A stretch of 64,000 nt of DNA. It comes from Streptomyces abyssomicinicus (GTDB lineage: Bacteria > Actinomycetota > Actinomycetes > Streptomycetales > Streptomycetaceae). Positions 1-7,989 of the stretch are shown here, piece by piece. The stretch is from assembly GCF_008974245.1 (NCBI RefSeq), contig NZ_BBZI01000006.1, positions 1,287,126-1,351,125 of the forward strand, in the 5' to 3' direction. A model generated the notes under the pieces. It did no database searches. It had not been told where the DNA came from and saw only the letters and a list, made by a program, of their open reading frames with translations. Both the position numbers and the translations under genes were made by a program. Numbering within the stretch: position 1 is the first letter of the stretch; each line of letters begins with the position of its first letter.

Positions 1-278
1 AGCGTGCGGGAGGCCAGCCGGGCGGCGTTGTTGACCTTCCGCAGGTTGGTGATGGACACCAGGATCGCGAAGAAGACGAGCGGGGCGACGGCCAGCTTCA
101 GCAGCTGGACGAACGTTCCGCCGATCTTGTCGAGGGTGGTGACCAGCCAGGTCAGGTCCTGGCTGCGGGCCAGCCAGCCCAGCAGGACGCCGAGGACCAG
201 ACCGGCGACGATCTGGGCCCAGAAGGGCACCTTGAGCGAGCGCTTCGGCTTGCTCACGGCATTCGTGTTCTCGGACAC
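1..278 (-). CDS. Dicarboxylate/amino-acid:cation symporter (SDF family), N-terminal part
   Basis: The first ~92 codons are present; the rest lies beyond the left edge. After a short basic cytoplasmic tail (KPKRSLKVPF) comes a hydrophobic segment with the pattern WAQIVAGLVLGVLLGWL. A second segment, LLKLAVAPLVFFAILVSI, is the membrane motif typical of DctA/GltP-type sodium- or proton-coupled importers of C4-dicarboxylates or glutamate. A GTG start at 278 was chosen because GGAG lies about 8 nt upstream; another in-frame GTG at 284 sits too close to that site. The gene is monocistronic at its 5' end and has a ~240-nt leader region containing a hairpin at 524-542. The exact substrate cannot be told from this fragment. 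Confidence 0.85.
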   Translation of the reverse strand, partial: MSENTNAVSKPKRSLKVPFWAQIVAGLVLGVLLGWLARSQDLTWLVTTLDKIGGTFVQLLKLAVAPLVFFAILVSITNLRKVNNAARLASRT

Positions 279-523
279 GGACACACTCCGTCGTGGGGAC
301 GCGCGCGGTGGCGGGGGGAGGGGTGAAGAACGCTGAACGGCGGCGCCCCGGGATCGGTCAGCAGCGCCGCGTGGAGGTGGAGGCCGGGGCCCGGACTCGG
401 GTCAGAGCCGACACGCCGCGACGACGCGACGGCAGAGGTCCACATGCAGGCGCGCCACGAGCGCGAGGCTCTGCGGCGTGAAGGGCGCGGCTGCTGACGT
501 CATGCACATACGTTAACAGCAAA

Positions 524-542
524 GCTTTGGGAGGCCCAAAGC
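524..542 (-). promoter_or_regulatory. Short perfect hairpin in the symporter leader
   Basis: GCTTTGGG at 524-531 pairs perfectly with CCCAAAGC at 535-542 across a 3-nt loop. On the minus strand the stem is followed by TTTGCTGTT, a weak U-tract. It could be an attenuator or processing hairpin in the symporter leader, or an operator. Only the inverted repeat itself is visible. Confidence 0.4.
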
Positions 543-583
543 CTTTCTTTGTGAGGTGAAACGCGTTCCGGCCCGATAAACGG

Positions 584-619
584 CAAGTGCCCCAACTCCT
601 GAGGGAGCCGGGGCACTTG
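584..619 (-). terminator. Hairpin terminator downstream of the DUF4229 gene
   Basis: CAAGTGCCCC at 584-593 pairs perfectly with GGGGCACTTG at 610-619 around a 16-nt loop that itself contains CTCC/GGAG. It lies about 60 bp past the DUF4229 stop. There is no U-run, which is usual for streptomycete terminators. Confidence 0.7.
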
Positions 620-676
620 GTTGCGGAAGGCGTTGACGCGGTGGCGTCGACGCGGGCGGCTTCGACGCGGACGGCG

Positions 677-937
677 TCAGTCCTCCTGGGAGCGGTTGAG
701 CTCCAGGTTGACCTTGGCGCGCTCCATCCGCTCGACGATCTGCACCGAGGCGCGGTCACGCTCGCCGCGCAGCACGACGAAGCTGATCGGAGCGGAGAGC
801 ACCAGCGCGAGCAGGATGATCCACACGCCGTTGGAGTCGCCGACGGCGCTCGGCAGCAGGCCCGCGTAGACACCACCCCAGACCACCGCGAGGCAGCCCA
901 CGAAGATGCCGAGGCGCATCAGTGTGTAGCGGAGCAT
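677..937 (-). CDS. DUF4229 small membrane protein
   Basis: Encodes 86 residues. An N-terminal MLRYTLMRLGIFVG segment leads into a first membrane helix and a second helix follows (WIILLALVLSAPISFVVL). The tail is charged (GERDRASVQIVERMERAKV). This two-helix plus basic-tail layout is the actinobacterial DUF4229 family, often found near menaquinone genes. Function unknown. The ATG at 937 was preferred over an upstream start at 988 because the family begins at MLRY. A terminator follows at 584-619. Confidence 0.75.
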   Translation of the reverse strand: MLRYTLMRLGIFVGCLAVVWGGVYAGLLPSAVGDSNGVWIILLALVLSAPISFVVLRGERDRASVQIVERMERAKVNLELNRSQED

Positions 938-1072
938 CTCAAAACCCACTCTTCCGTCCAACGAAGGCACTGCCGTCCAGTGAAACACGACGGCGGACCG
1001 ATCGTGCGGGCGGGGCGTTCCGGCCGGCTCCGGGAAGGGACCGGCGGCCTCGGCGGAGCGGCACCGGCGGCC

Positions 1073-1597
1073 TCAGTGGAGCGGCAGGTACATGGTGATG
1101 TCGTCGCGGTCGTCCCCCGGGGCCACCCGGATGGCGCCCGGCACGCGGCCGACCTCCTTGTAGCCGCAGGAGGCGTAGAAGTGCTCCAGCCCCAGGCCGC
1201 CGCGGCAGCCGAGTCTGACGGCCTCGATGCCCTCGAGGCTCCGGGCCGCGTCGGCGAGGGCGGCCATCAGGTCGCGGCCGTAGCCCTTGCCCTGGTGGGC
1301 GGGGTGGACCATCACGGTGTAGGCCATCACCCAGTGCTTCATCAGCCGGTGGGCGTTGTACGCGAGGAAGCCCGTGGCCAGCACCCGCCCCTCGCCGTCC
1401 TGGCCGACGAGCAGCCTCGCGGTGCCGTCGGCGACCTGGGTGAGCTGCTTGACCAGCGCGGGGCGGATGTCGTCACGCGTCACCGGCGGCACGAAGCCGA
1501 CGGCGCCGCCGGCGTTGGTCACGTCGGCCCAGAGGTCGAGAACACCGTCGCGGAGGGCGGGGGTGACGGCCGGGTCGAACGTGAAGGTAAGGGTCAT
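1073..1597 (-). CDS. GNAT family N-acetyltransferase
   Basis: A 174-residue single-domain GNAT. The acetyl-CoA binding signature is visible as VHPAHQGKGYGRDLMAAL at roughly residues 97-114, preceded by the beta-strand MAYTVMV. The C-terminal half shows FYASCGYKEVGRVPG, the usual closing motif. The acceptor (amino acid, antibiotic, protein) cannot be read from the sequence. There is no Shine-Dalgarno before the ATG; instead TAGCCT ends 6 nt upstream and TTGAAC lies 18 bp further, so the transcript is probably leaderless. It stands alone between DUF4229 and the Lrp gene. Confidence 0.85.
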   Translation of the reverse strand: MTLTFTFDPAVTPALRDGVLDLWADVTNAGGAVGFVPPVTRDDIRPALVKQLTQVADGTARLLVGQDGEGRVLATGFLAYNAHRLMKHWVMAYTVMVHPAHQGKGYGRDLMAALADAARSLEGIEAVRLGCRGGLGLEHFYASCGYKEVGRVPGAIRVAPGDDRDDITMYLPLH

Positions 1598-1603
1598 GGG
1601 CAG

Positions 1604-1633
1604 AGGCTAACCATTACGCATCTCGCGGTTCAA
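1604..1633 (-). promoter_or_regulatory. Promoter of the GNAT gene (leaderless type)
   Basis: On the minus strand, TTGAAC at 1633-1628 and TAGCCT at 1609-1604 are separated by 18 bp, close to the vegetative consensus. The ATG at 1597 follows the -10 box after 6 nt, the spacing expected when transcription starts on the start codon itself. Confidence 0.55.
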
Positions 1634-1755
1634 GCGGATTCCACGGGGTGGACGCCGAGGAACCGGGCCGTCGTGCGCGGGTCGTCCACCAGGCCGCGGC
1701 GGGAGCGCGGTCACCCGCCGCACCCGCCGCGGACCGGTGGTCGCGGGGAGGCGGG

Positions 1756-2211
1756 TCAGACCTCCTCGGGCAGCTCTCCCACCCGGTTCTCCCACTTGGT
1801 GGAGAGCACGATGGTGGTACGGGTCCGGGACACCCCGTCGGTGCCGGAGAGCCTGCGGATGATCCGCTCCAGCCCGTCCACGTCCTTCGCCCGCGCCTTC
1901 AGCATGTAGCTGTCGTCGCCCGCGATGAACCAGCAGTCCTCGATCTCCGGAAGCTCCTTGAGCCGCTTGGCCACGTCCTCGTGGTCGGCGGCGTCGGAGA
2001 GCGAGATGCCGATCAGCGCGGTGACGCCGAGGCCGAGCGAGGCCGCGTCGACGGTGGCCCGGTAACCGGTGATGACCCCGGCCGCCTCCAGCCGGTTGAT
2101 GCGGTCGGTGACGCTGGGCCCCGACAGACCGACGAGGCGTCCGAGTTCCGCGTAGGAGGCCCGTCCGTTCTCCCTGAGAGCCTGGATGAGCTGCCTGTCC
2201 ACGGCGTCCAT
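1756..2211 (-). CDS. Lrp/AsnC family transcriptional regulator
   Basis: Encodes 151 residues with the standard two-domain Lrp build. An N-terminal winged HTH (MDAVDRQLIQALRENGRASY, then ELGRLVGLSGPSVTDRINRLE) covers residues ~1-55. The C-terminal RAM/effector domain starts near GYRATVDAASLG and includes the ISL.DAADHEDVAKRLKELPEIEDCW and GDDSYMLKARAKD segments. Such proteins form octamers that sense amino acids and bind DNA cooperatively. The ATG at 2211 matches the family start. The upstream 160 bp carry two sets of short tandem repeats. It lies downstream of the UbiX gene on the same strand. Confidence 0.9.
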   Translation of the reverse strand: MDAVDRQLIQALRENGRASYAELGRLVGLSGPSVTDRINRLEAAGVITGYRATVDAASLGLGVTALIGISLSDAADHEDVAKRLKELPEIEDCWFIAGDDSYMLKARAKDVDGLERIIRRLSGTDGVSRTRTTIVLSTKWENRVGELPEEV

Positions 2212-2230
2212 GCGATCGATTGCCTTCCGG

Positions 2231-2297
2231 TGAGATGGATCTGCTGAGGTGGATCTGCGGAGGTGGATGCTGAGATGGATGCTGAGGTGGATCTGCG
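2231..2297. repeat. Five short tandem repeats upstream of the Lrp gene
   Basis: Five degenerate copies of TGAG(A/G)TGGAT-type units begin at 2231, 2245, 2259, 2271 and 2283, so the spacing is 14, 14, 12 and 12 bp. They occupy the region just upstream of the regulator's start codon, where repeated half-sites for an oligomeric Lrp protein could sit. Simple replication slippage is the alternative. Confidence 0.6.
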
Positions 2298-2324
2298 CGC
2301 AGGTGATCGATGCGTACGTCGGCA

Positions 2325-2354
2325 ACGGCCCGTTCGACGACGGCCCGTTCGACG
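2325..2354. repeat. 15-bp tandem duplication
   Basis: The unit ACGGCCCGTTCGACG occurs at 2325-2339 and again immediately at 2340-2354. It lies between the UbiX stop and the Lrp promoter region. No function can be assigned. Confidence 0.65.
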
Positions 2355-2374
2355 GGACCGACGGCGGCCGGTGG

Positions 2375-3052
2375 TCAGCTCTCGGCGGTCCTCGCCTCGC
2401 CGAGTCCGCCCTTCCACCGGCGGTAGAGCGCGTGCGGGACGCCCGCCGCGTCGAGCACCCGGCCGGCGACGAAGTCCACCAGGTCCTGGATGTGGGTGGC
2501 GCCCGCGTAGAAGGCCGGGGAGGCCGGGACGACGCTCGCACCCGCGTCGTCCAGCGTGACCAGATGCCGCAGCGTCTGCCCGTTGAGCGGGGTCTCCCGC
2601 ACGGAGACCACCAGTGGGCGGCGTTCCTTGAGCGTCACACTGGCGGTGCGCTGCAGCAGGTCCTTGGAGAGGCCGACCGCCACCCCCGCCACGCAGGCGG
2701 TGGAGGCCGGCACGATCAGCATCCCCCGGGCCGGGTACGAGCCGGAGGAAGGGCCGGCGGCGAGATCTCCGGCCGGCCAGTACCGGACGTCGTCCACCCG
2801 GGCCTCGAAGCTGTCGGGCTTGCCGTCCGCCCCCATGGCCAGCCAGCTCCGCAGGTCGTCCCGCCAGTGGGCGTCCCGGAAGGAGATCCCGGTCTCGTCG
2901 AGCAGCGTCAGCCGGGACGCCCGGCTGACGATCAGGTCGACGCTCTCCCCCGCTTCGAGCAGCCCGCGCAACACCGCTGCCGCGTATGGCGTGCCCGACG
3001 CCCCGGAGACCCCCACGATCCAAGGAGTCCGCCGCTTTTCCCCTGCGTTCAC
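2375..3052 (-). CDS. mqnM: UbiX-type flavin prenyltransferase (menaquinone pathway)
   Basis: A 225-residue UbiX/Pad1-like protein. It makes prenylated FMN, the cofactor of UbiD-type decarboxylases. The FMN-binding start VGVSGASGTPYAA lies at residues ~13-25; further family motifs are VPASTACVAGVAVGLSKDLLQR and RRPLVVSVRETPLNGQTLRHL. Its natural partner is the UbiD-type decarboxylase at 10.2-11.7 kb. In Streptomyces the pair is assigned to the late futalosine pathway as MqnM and MqnL. The GTG start at 3052 has TAGGCT ending 6 nt upstream and a GGAG that is too close, so a leaderless start is possible. An accessory block of about 6 kb separates it from its partner. Confidence 0.85.
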   Translation of the reverse strand: MNAGEKRRTPWIVGVSGASGTPYAAAVLRGLLEAGESVDLIVSRASRLTLLDETGISFRDAHWRDDLRSWLAMGADGKPDSFEARVDDVRYWPAGDLAAGPSSGSYPARGMLIVPASTACVAGVAVGLSKDLLQRTASVTLKERRPLVVSVRETPLNGQTLRHLVTLDDAGASVVPASPAFYAGATHIQDLVDFVAGRVLDAAGVPHALYRRWKGGLGEARTAES

Positions 3053-3128
3053 ACTCCGAGCCTACCGGCGGGGTCCGACGACTCCGGCACGGGCAGGAGG
3101 CCGCCGCGCCGTCGCGGCAGCCGCCGCG

Positions 3129-6100
3129 CTACTCGTGCCTGGTCACGGTCCGGTGGGCCAGGTACCGCACGTCCGGGTCCGCGTGCCGGCGCGCGACGCG
3201 GAGCAGCTCCCGCCACCCCTCGGGCCAGCGGAGCCTGGTGCCCACGGAGACGGTCAGGCCGGTCGCGAGCAGGCCCGTGACGGTTCCGCCGTCCCCGGCC
3301 AGTCGCCGGACCACCACGGTCAGCGCGTCGCAGGCCTCGGCGGGCAGTTCCCGGTCGCCGGGGAGCAGCCGGCCGGCGACGACCGCCGCGGCCTGCGCCC
3401 CGGCGCCCTCCAGCGCGGCGGCGACGTCGCGCAGCCGCGCGGTCGTCCCGTCCGGTCCCGCGGCCGGGTCGACCAGGGAGGCGAGCAGGTCGGCCCTCTC
3501 GAACGCCAGCAGCGGCTCCCGCGCGAGCTGGGCGACGAGGGGCCGCACGACCTCGGGAGTCCGGCCCGCCTCCGGGCCACGGGACACCAGGATGCGCAGC
3601 CGCTGCAGCACGGGCAGGTCCCGGTCGTCCGGCGCGTCGCGGTCGTCCTCCGCGGCGTGCAGTGCGGTGAGGAGCCCGGCCACCGCCCCGTGGAACACGC
3701 TGCCCCCGGCCGTGCCTCCCGCCGGGTGCGGCAGCCCGGACGCGGCCACGCCCTGCAGCCGGTACGCCGCCTCCCGCCAGCTCCGGTGGTTGCCGACGTC
3801 ACACACGGTGCGGGCCAGCCGGTCGGCCGCGGCGGCGTCGTACCGGACCCAGGCGGCCAGGGTCCCGGGCGCGGACGAGGGGAGGTCGTCCGTCGCCGCG
3901 AAGGCGTCGTACACCGTCCCGGCCAGCCCGGCGAAGGCCCGCCGGCGCTCCGACGGCAGGTCCCCGGGACGGACCGCGAGCAGCGCCCGCCGCACCTGCG
4001 GGGCCTCGGCGCGGGCGGCCCGGGCCAGCAGGTCCCACGCCTGCGGCAGCCCGGAGAGCGGCGGCAGCACGGCGACGACCGCGGCCCGGACGTCCGGGTG
4101 ACCGTCCTCGGCCAGGAACGCCTCCGCGAGCAGCGCGGTGGCCACGCGGGGCGCCAGGAAGCGCGGGGCGAGGCGTACCGCCTGCTTGCGCGAGGTGACC
4201 TTCGCGGGCCGCCGGCCGGTGAGCAGCTCGCCCAGCAGCGGGGCGAGGGCGGAGGGCCGGGTGAAGCGGGCGGCGCGCTCCGCGGCGTACACCGCGACCC
4301 GGGCCCGGTCGGTGGCGGCCTGGTCCAGCAGCACCGGCAGGACCTCGTGCGGGCGGTCGGTCCACGGCAGCGCGGCCAGGGCGGCCTCCGCGAGCACCAC
4401 CTCCGGATCCTGGACGTGCCGCAGTGCCAGGCGGGCGCCGAGTTCCGGCAACGGCGCGGCGGCACGGATCGCGGCGGCCCGTTCGTCCAGCGGGAGGGAG
4501 GGGTCCGCGGCGGTCAGCTCCGCCGCCCGGGCCGCGGCCCGCTGCTGGCGGGGCAGCCAGCGCTCGCCGTCGGCGAGGTCCGGCAGCGGGCGGCGGGCGC
4601 CCGGCGTCAGGAACCGCCCGTACGGCGGCTCGTCCCCGAGCAGCACGTCCAGCAGATCGGTACGCCGCGTGCTCAGGGCCCGTCGCACCGGTGGCAGGAC
4701 GGCGGCGGAGGGCTCCCTCTCCAGCAGGCGGCCGACCCGTTCGCCGCGGGTGGACGGATCGGCGAGCCAGAGCTCGGCGGCCGCGGCGAAGGCGTCGTCG
4801 TCACCGCGCTCCAGGGCGGTGACCAGCCGGTCCTGCAGGGCGGGCATCCGCCGGGCGCGCCTGCCGAGGGCCTCGGCGAGGCCCAGCAGCAGCCGGAAGT
4901 CGCCGTGCTCGGCGGCGGCGTCCAGCGTGGGGGTGAGCGCGTCGAACAGCTGGTGCTCCTGGCCCTTGCGCAGCGTCCGGGACAGCGGGCCGAAGGCCAG
5001 GATGCCCGCCCTGCCGGCAAGTCGGCCGAGGGTGGCCAGGGCCGCGTCGGCCAAGGGCGCGTCTGCCGGAGCCGCGTCGGCCAGGGCGCCGTCGGCCGGG
5101 GCCGCGTCGGACGGAGCCCCGTCGGCCGGGGCGGGGGCCGTGTCACGTCCGGCGTGCGCGACGAGCAGTCCCACGGCCAGGTCACGGACGGCGGTGCGGG
5201 TGGCCCCCGAGGCGTCCCGTGCCTCGAGCGCGTCGGTGGCGATCCGTTCGAGCACAGGCGCGTGGACGGGGCGGAACACCAGGGGCCGGGCCTGCGCCAG
5301 CGCGGCCAGGGCGGAGCGGCGGACGGGGTCCTGCTCGTTGCGCAGCCGGCCCATGGCCGTGAGCAGTTCGGTGACGGCCCCGGGGCCGCCGTCCTGGGTG
5401 GCGGCGCGCACCAGCAGCGGCCAGGCGGCGCCCCGGTCGGCGGCGTCGGGCGCGCGGACCGCGGCGAGCAGTTCCTCGCGGGCCTCCTCCCAGGCGCCGT
5501 GGGCGAGGGTGTCGAGGCGCTCCCACCCGTGGTCGTCCGCCCCGAATCCGGCGGCCTCCCGGCGCACCTCGGCATGGCGGCGTCCGCGCGGCAGCAGGTC
5601 GAGCACCTGGAGCAGCACCTCGTCGCGGTGCGCGGCGCCGCTCAGTGCCGCGTCGAGGAACGCCGGGCGCGCGGCCGGTGCCATGGCCTTGAGCAGCGCC
5701 CGCAGGTGCGCGGTGCGCCGCGCCCAGTGGCGGCCGAGCGCGGTCAGGGACGGGGGCCGCGCCCGCAGCAGTCGCCGCAGCACGCCCGGCGGCAGTACCG
5801 GCTCCCAGCGGCGGAAGGCGTGTTCCGGGGCGACCAGCCACCGCGTGAACCGCTCGGCGTCGGCGGTCACCAACGGGGGGAACAGGGCGTGCAGGGGCCA
5901 GGGGACGCTCAGGGGCCCGTGCTGCTCCAGCAGCGCCAGGACGCGGTCCGGGTGCGCGGCCGCGAGGGGAGCGACGGCGGGGGCGTTGTTCCGCCACCAG
6001 GTGTCGCGGGCCGCGCTGTCGCGTTGTGCCAGCTCGGCCTCGACCTGGTCCAGCACCGGTTCGTGGTGGCGGCGGGCCGGCGCCGTCCAGCCGTCGACGG

Positions 6101-6593
6101 CGTGCGCGACCGGGGCGAGGTGCCGGGCGACGAAGGGGGTGGAGCAGGCCGGCAGCAGACGGGCGGCCTCCCGGTCACCCCGCTCCTCCCGCAGCAGCGG
6201 GAACAGGCGTTCGGCGAGCGCGGTGCGGTCGCCGGAGGCGAGCAGCGCGGTGAGGCGGCGGCGGAGGGCTTCGGGGGCGTCCCGGTACGCCGCCTCGACC
6301 GCCTCGTCGGGCAGCGGGAGGGTACGGGCGGCGCGGAGGGCGTAGCCGGCGACCACGGGGTCCGGGTCGGTGAGGCGTGCGGCCAGGAAGGCGGTACGCC
6401 GGCCGGTGAGTGCGGCCAGTGCGGCGAGCCGCCGCTCGTACGGGCCCCGCGCGTCCAGCTCGGCCAGCAGCCGGTCGAGTGCGCCGTCCTCCTGTCGGGC
6501 GAGGTCGCGGGCGGTCGTCGCGGTGTGCGCGAGCCGGGCGGGGAAGGGCAGGGGGTCGAGCGCGGAGAGCAGCCGGTCGGCGGGGGTGGGCAT
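3129..6593 (-). CDS. Large HEAT-like alpha-helical repeat protein
   Basis: Encodes 1,154 residues with no signal peptide or membrane segment. Nearly the whole chain is made of short amphipathic helix pairs of the HEAT/armadillo kind, for example LTDPDPVVAGYALRAARTLP, DPVRRSALAALAQARP and a final HADPDVRYLAHRTVTRHE. Around residues 490-520 an Ala/Asp/Pro stretch with repeated (S/A)DAAPADGA-type units interrupts the helices and looks like a flexible linker. HEAT solenoids normally act as protein-protein scaffolds; no enzymatic motif was seen. The ATG at 6593 has GGAAAG about 9 nt upstream. It ends 76 bp before the UbiX start and may read through into it. Function unknown. Confidence 0.75.
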   Translation of the reverse strand: MPTPADRLLSALDPLPFPARLAHTATTARDLARQEDGALDRLLAELDARGPYERRLAALAALTGRRTAFLAARLTDPDPVVAGYALRAARTLPLPDEAVEAAYRDAPEALRRRLTALLASGDRTALAERLFPLLREERGDREAARLLPACSTPFVARHLAPVAHAVDGWTAPARRHHEPVLDQVEAELAQRDSAARDTWWRNNAPAVAPLAAAHPDRVLALLEQHGPLSVPWPLHALFPPLVTADAERFTRWLVAPEHAFRRWEPVLPPGVLRRLLRARPPSLTALGRHWARRTAHLRALLKAMAPAARPAFLDAALSGAAHRDEVLLQVLDLLPRGRRHAEVRREAAGFGADDHGWERLDTLAHGAWEEAREELLAAVRAPDAADRGAAWPLLVRAATQDGGPGAVTELLTAMGRLRNEQDPVRRSALAALAQARPLVFRPVHAPVLERIATDALEARDASGATRTAVRDLAVGLLVAHAGRDTAPAPADGAPSDAAPADGALADAAPADAPLADAALATLGRLAGRAGILAFGPLSRTLRKGQEHQLFDALTPTLDAAAEHGDFRLLLGLAEALGRRARRMPALQDRLVTALERGDDDAFAAAAELWLADPSTRGERVGRLLEREPSAAVLPPVRRALSTRRTDLLDVLLGDEPPYGRFLTPGARRPLPDLADGERWLPRQQRAAARAAELTAADPSLPLDERAAAIRAAAPLPELGARLALRHVQDPEVVLAEAALAALPWTDRPHEVLPVLLDQAATDRARVAVYAAERAARFTRPSALAPLLGELLTGRRPAKVTSRKQAVRLAPRFLAPRVATALLAEAFLAEDGHPDVRAAVVAVLPPLSGLPQAWDLLARAARAEAPQVRRALLAVRPGDLPSERRRAFAGLAGTVYDAFAATDDLPSSAPGTLAAWVRYDAAAADRLARTVCDVGNHRSWREAAYRLQGVAASGLPHPAGGTAGGSVFHGAVAGLLTALHAAEDDRDAPDDRDLPVLQRLRILVSRGPEAGRTPEVVRPLVAQLAREPLLAFERADLLASLVDPAAGPDGTTARLRDVAAALEGAGAQAAAVVAGRLLPGDRELPAEACDALTVVVRRLAGDGGTVTGLLATGLTVSVGTRLRWPEGWRELLRVARRHADPDVRYLAHRTVTRHE

Positions 6594-6729
6594 GGGGTGA
6601 TTCTTTCCGGGCAGTGACGGTGGGCCGCAAGGGATTTCGATTCCGATGGGTGAACCCGGGAACCGGACAAGGGGCGCAAAGCGTTCTGGGGGCAGGCGGT
6701 CCACGCGAGGGACGAGGGACGGGGGATCC

Positions 6730-7347
6730 ATGGCAGCCATCGGTGGCGGTGCGGGCGCGAGCCCCGGTGCGGCGGTGTCGCGCGGGGACCGGGCACGGCT
6801 TGCCGGAAAGCTGATGGTGGGCTGGGTCGCCCTGTTGTGGCTGCTGGAGATCGCCGACGTCCTGCTGGGCAACGCCCTCGACCGCTTCGGCGTCGTGCCC
6901 CGCGTCCCCGCCGAGCTGGCGGACGTCGTGCCCGCCTCGTTCATCCACTTCGGCTTCGCCCACGTGGCGGCCAACACCGTGCCGCTGCTGGTGCTGGGCT
7001 TCCTCGCCGCGCTCGGGGGGATACGGCGGTTCCTCGCGGTGGTCGCGCTGATCGTGGTCGCCGACGGGCTGGGCGTGTGGCTGATATCCCCGGCGGGGGT
7101 GAACACGGCGGGCGTCTCCGGCGTGATCTTCGGCCTCTTCGGGTTCCTGCTGGTGGCCGGGTTCGTCGAGCGGCGGCCGCTGGGGGTGCTGGTCGCGGTG
7201 CTGATCACGGCGGTCTGGGGCAGCTCGATCCTGGCGGGCCTGGCCCCCACGCAGACGGGCGTCAGCTGGCAGGGACACCTGATCGGCCTGCTCTCCGGCG
7301 TGGCCGCGGCATTCCTCCTGGCCCGCCGCGGGCGCGCGGCCCGGTAG
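6730..7347 (+). CDS. Rhomboid family intramembrane serine protease
   Basis: Encodes 205 residues with about six membrane helices. The catalytic dyad is visible: Ser130 in GVSGVIFG and His183 in SWQGHLIG. The oxyanion-hole Asn82 sits in HFGFAHVAANTVPL. Rhomboids cut substrates within the membrane; the substrate here is unknown. The ATG at 6730 follows GGGGGA at normal spacing. It is transcribed divergently from the HEAT-like gene (136 bp between starts) and converges on the TetR gene. Confidence 0.9.
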   Translation: MAAIGGGAGASPGAAVSRGDRARLAGKLMVGWVALLWLLEIADVLLGNALDRFGVVPRVPAELADVVPASFIHFGFAHVAANTVPLLVLGFLAALGGIRRFLAVVALIVVADGLGVWLISPAGVNTAGVSGVIFGLFGFLLVAGFVERRPLGVLVAVLITAVWGSSILAGLAPTQTGVSWQGHLIGLLSGVAAAFLLARRGRAAR

Positions 7348-7414
7348 CGCTTCGTCGGGTTCCGCGCCGTGTGCGGCGGCTGCGCCGGGCAGCACCGTGC
7401 GCCGCCTGCCCTGC

Positions 7415-7969
7415 TCAGCTCCGCGGGCTCAGTCCCGCCACGGCCAGCCCGAACAGCCGGTTTGCCCGGGCGGCCGGGTCGGGGTAATGCTCCGTGGCCA
7501 GGACGATGCCGATGACCAGCGTGATCAGGTCGGCGACAGTGACTCCGGCGGCCACCGCGCCATCGCGCACGGCGCGACGCAGCAGAGGGTCGGCCGCCTC
7601 TTCCAGCGCCGCCGAGCAGCTGTTCTCGTGCACCGGGCCGTCGTAGGCCAGTGCGGCGGCCAGCCCCCGGGCGGACACGGAGTAGGTGACGACGTCACTC
7701 AGCCAGGCCAGGAGCGCGGTACGGCTGTCGTCCTCGCCGGCCAGGTCGTGCGCGCGGACGCACAAGGCCTCGATCCGTTGGCCGGAGACGGCCTCCAGCA
7801 GGGCACGGCGCGTGGGGAAGTGGCGGCGCACGGTCGCCGAGCCCACCCCCGCGGTGCGGGCGATCTGTTCCAGGGAGGCGTCGGCGCCATGGGCGGCGAC
7901 CTCCTCCTCGGCCACGGCGAGGATGCGCGCGTAGTTGCGCCGGGCGTCCGCACGCTGGCGTTCGGGCAT
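7415..7969 (-). CDS. TetR family transcriptional repressor
   Basis: Encodes 184 residues. The N-terminal HTH is clear: SLEQIARTAGVGSATVRRHFPTRRALLEAV-type helices span residues ~32-61. The C-terminal ligand domain is of the small TetR_C type. The ATG at 7969 has GGAGGTGA immediately upstream, a textbook ribosome site. The gene is divergent from the NmrA-type reductase at 8073, and the 103 bp between them contain two matching palindromes (7990-8046). The natural reading is that it represses itself and the reductase and is released by a substrate-like ligand. Confidence 0.9.
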   Translation of the reverse strand: MPERQRADARRNYARILAVAEEEVAAHGADASLEQIARTAGVGSATVRRHFPTRRALLEAVSGQRIEALCVRAHDLAGEDDSRTALLAWLSDVVTYSVSARGLAAALAYDGPVHENSCSAALEEAADPLLRRAVRDGAVAAGVTVADLITLVIGIVLATEHYPDPAARANRLFGLAVAGLSPRS

Positions 7970-7989
7970 GGCGTCACCTCCGGGATTGC

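Larger units (their letters stand above)
279..676. other. Non-coding region between the symporter and the DUF4229 gene
   Basis: About 400 bp with no credible gene. It must hold the symporter promoter (leftward) and carries two hairpins: a short perfect one at 524-542 and a strong one at 584-619. The stretch around 505-580 is clearly less GC-rich than its surroundings, as expected for a promoter or leader. I could not assign -35/-10 boxes. Confidence 0.6.

Noticed and set aside
254..445. Small gene in the region upstream of the symporter
   Set aside because: The 63-residue product is Pro/Arg/His-rich, lacks a ribosome site and overlaps the symporter start region.
1756..2541. Lrp regulator with a 110-residue N-terminal extension
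   Set aside because: The extension reads through tandem repeats (IHLSIHL-like) and the UbiX 3' end in another frame; the HTH begins at the ATG at 2211.
2556..6617. A 1,353-codon open frame on the plus strand
   Set aside because: It is the antisense of the HEAT-like gene. Very high third-position GC keeps reverse frames open; the product is Arg/Gly/Pro-rich with no domain.
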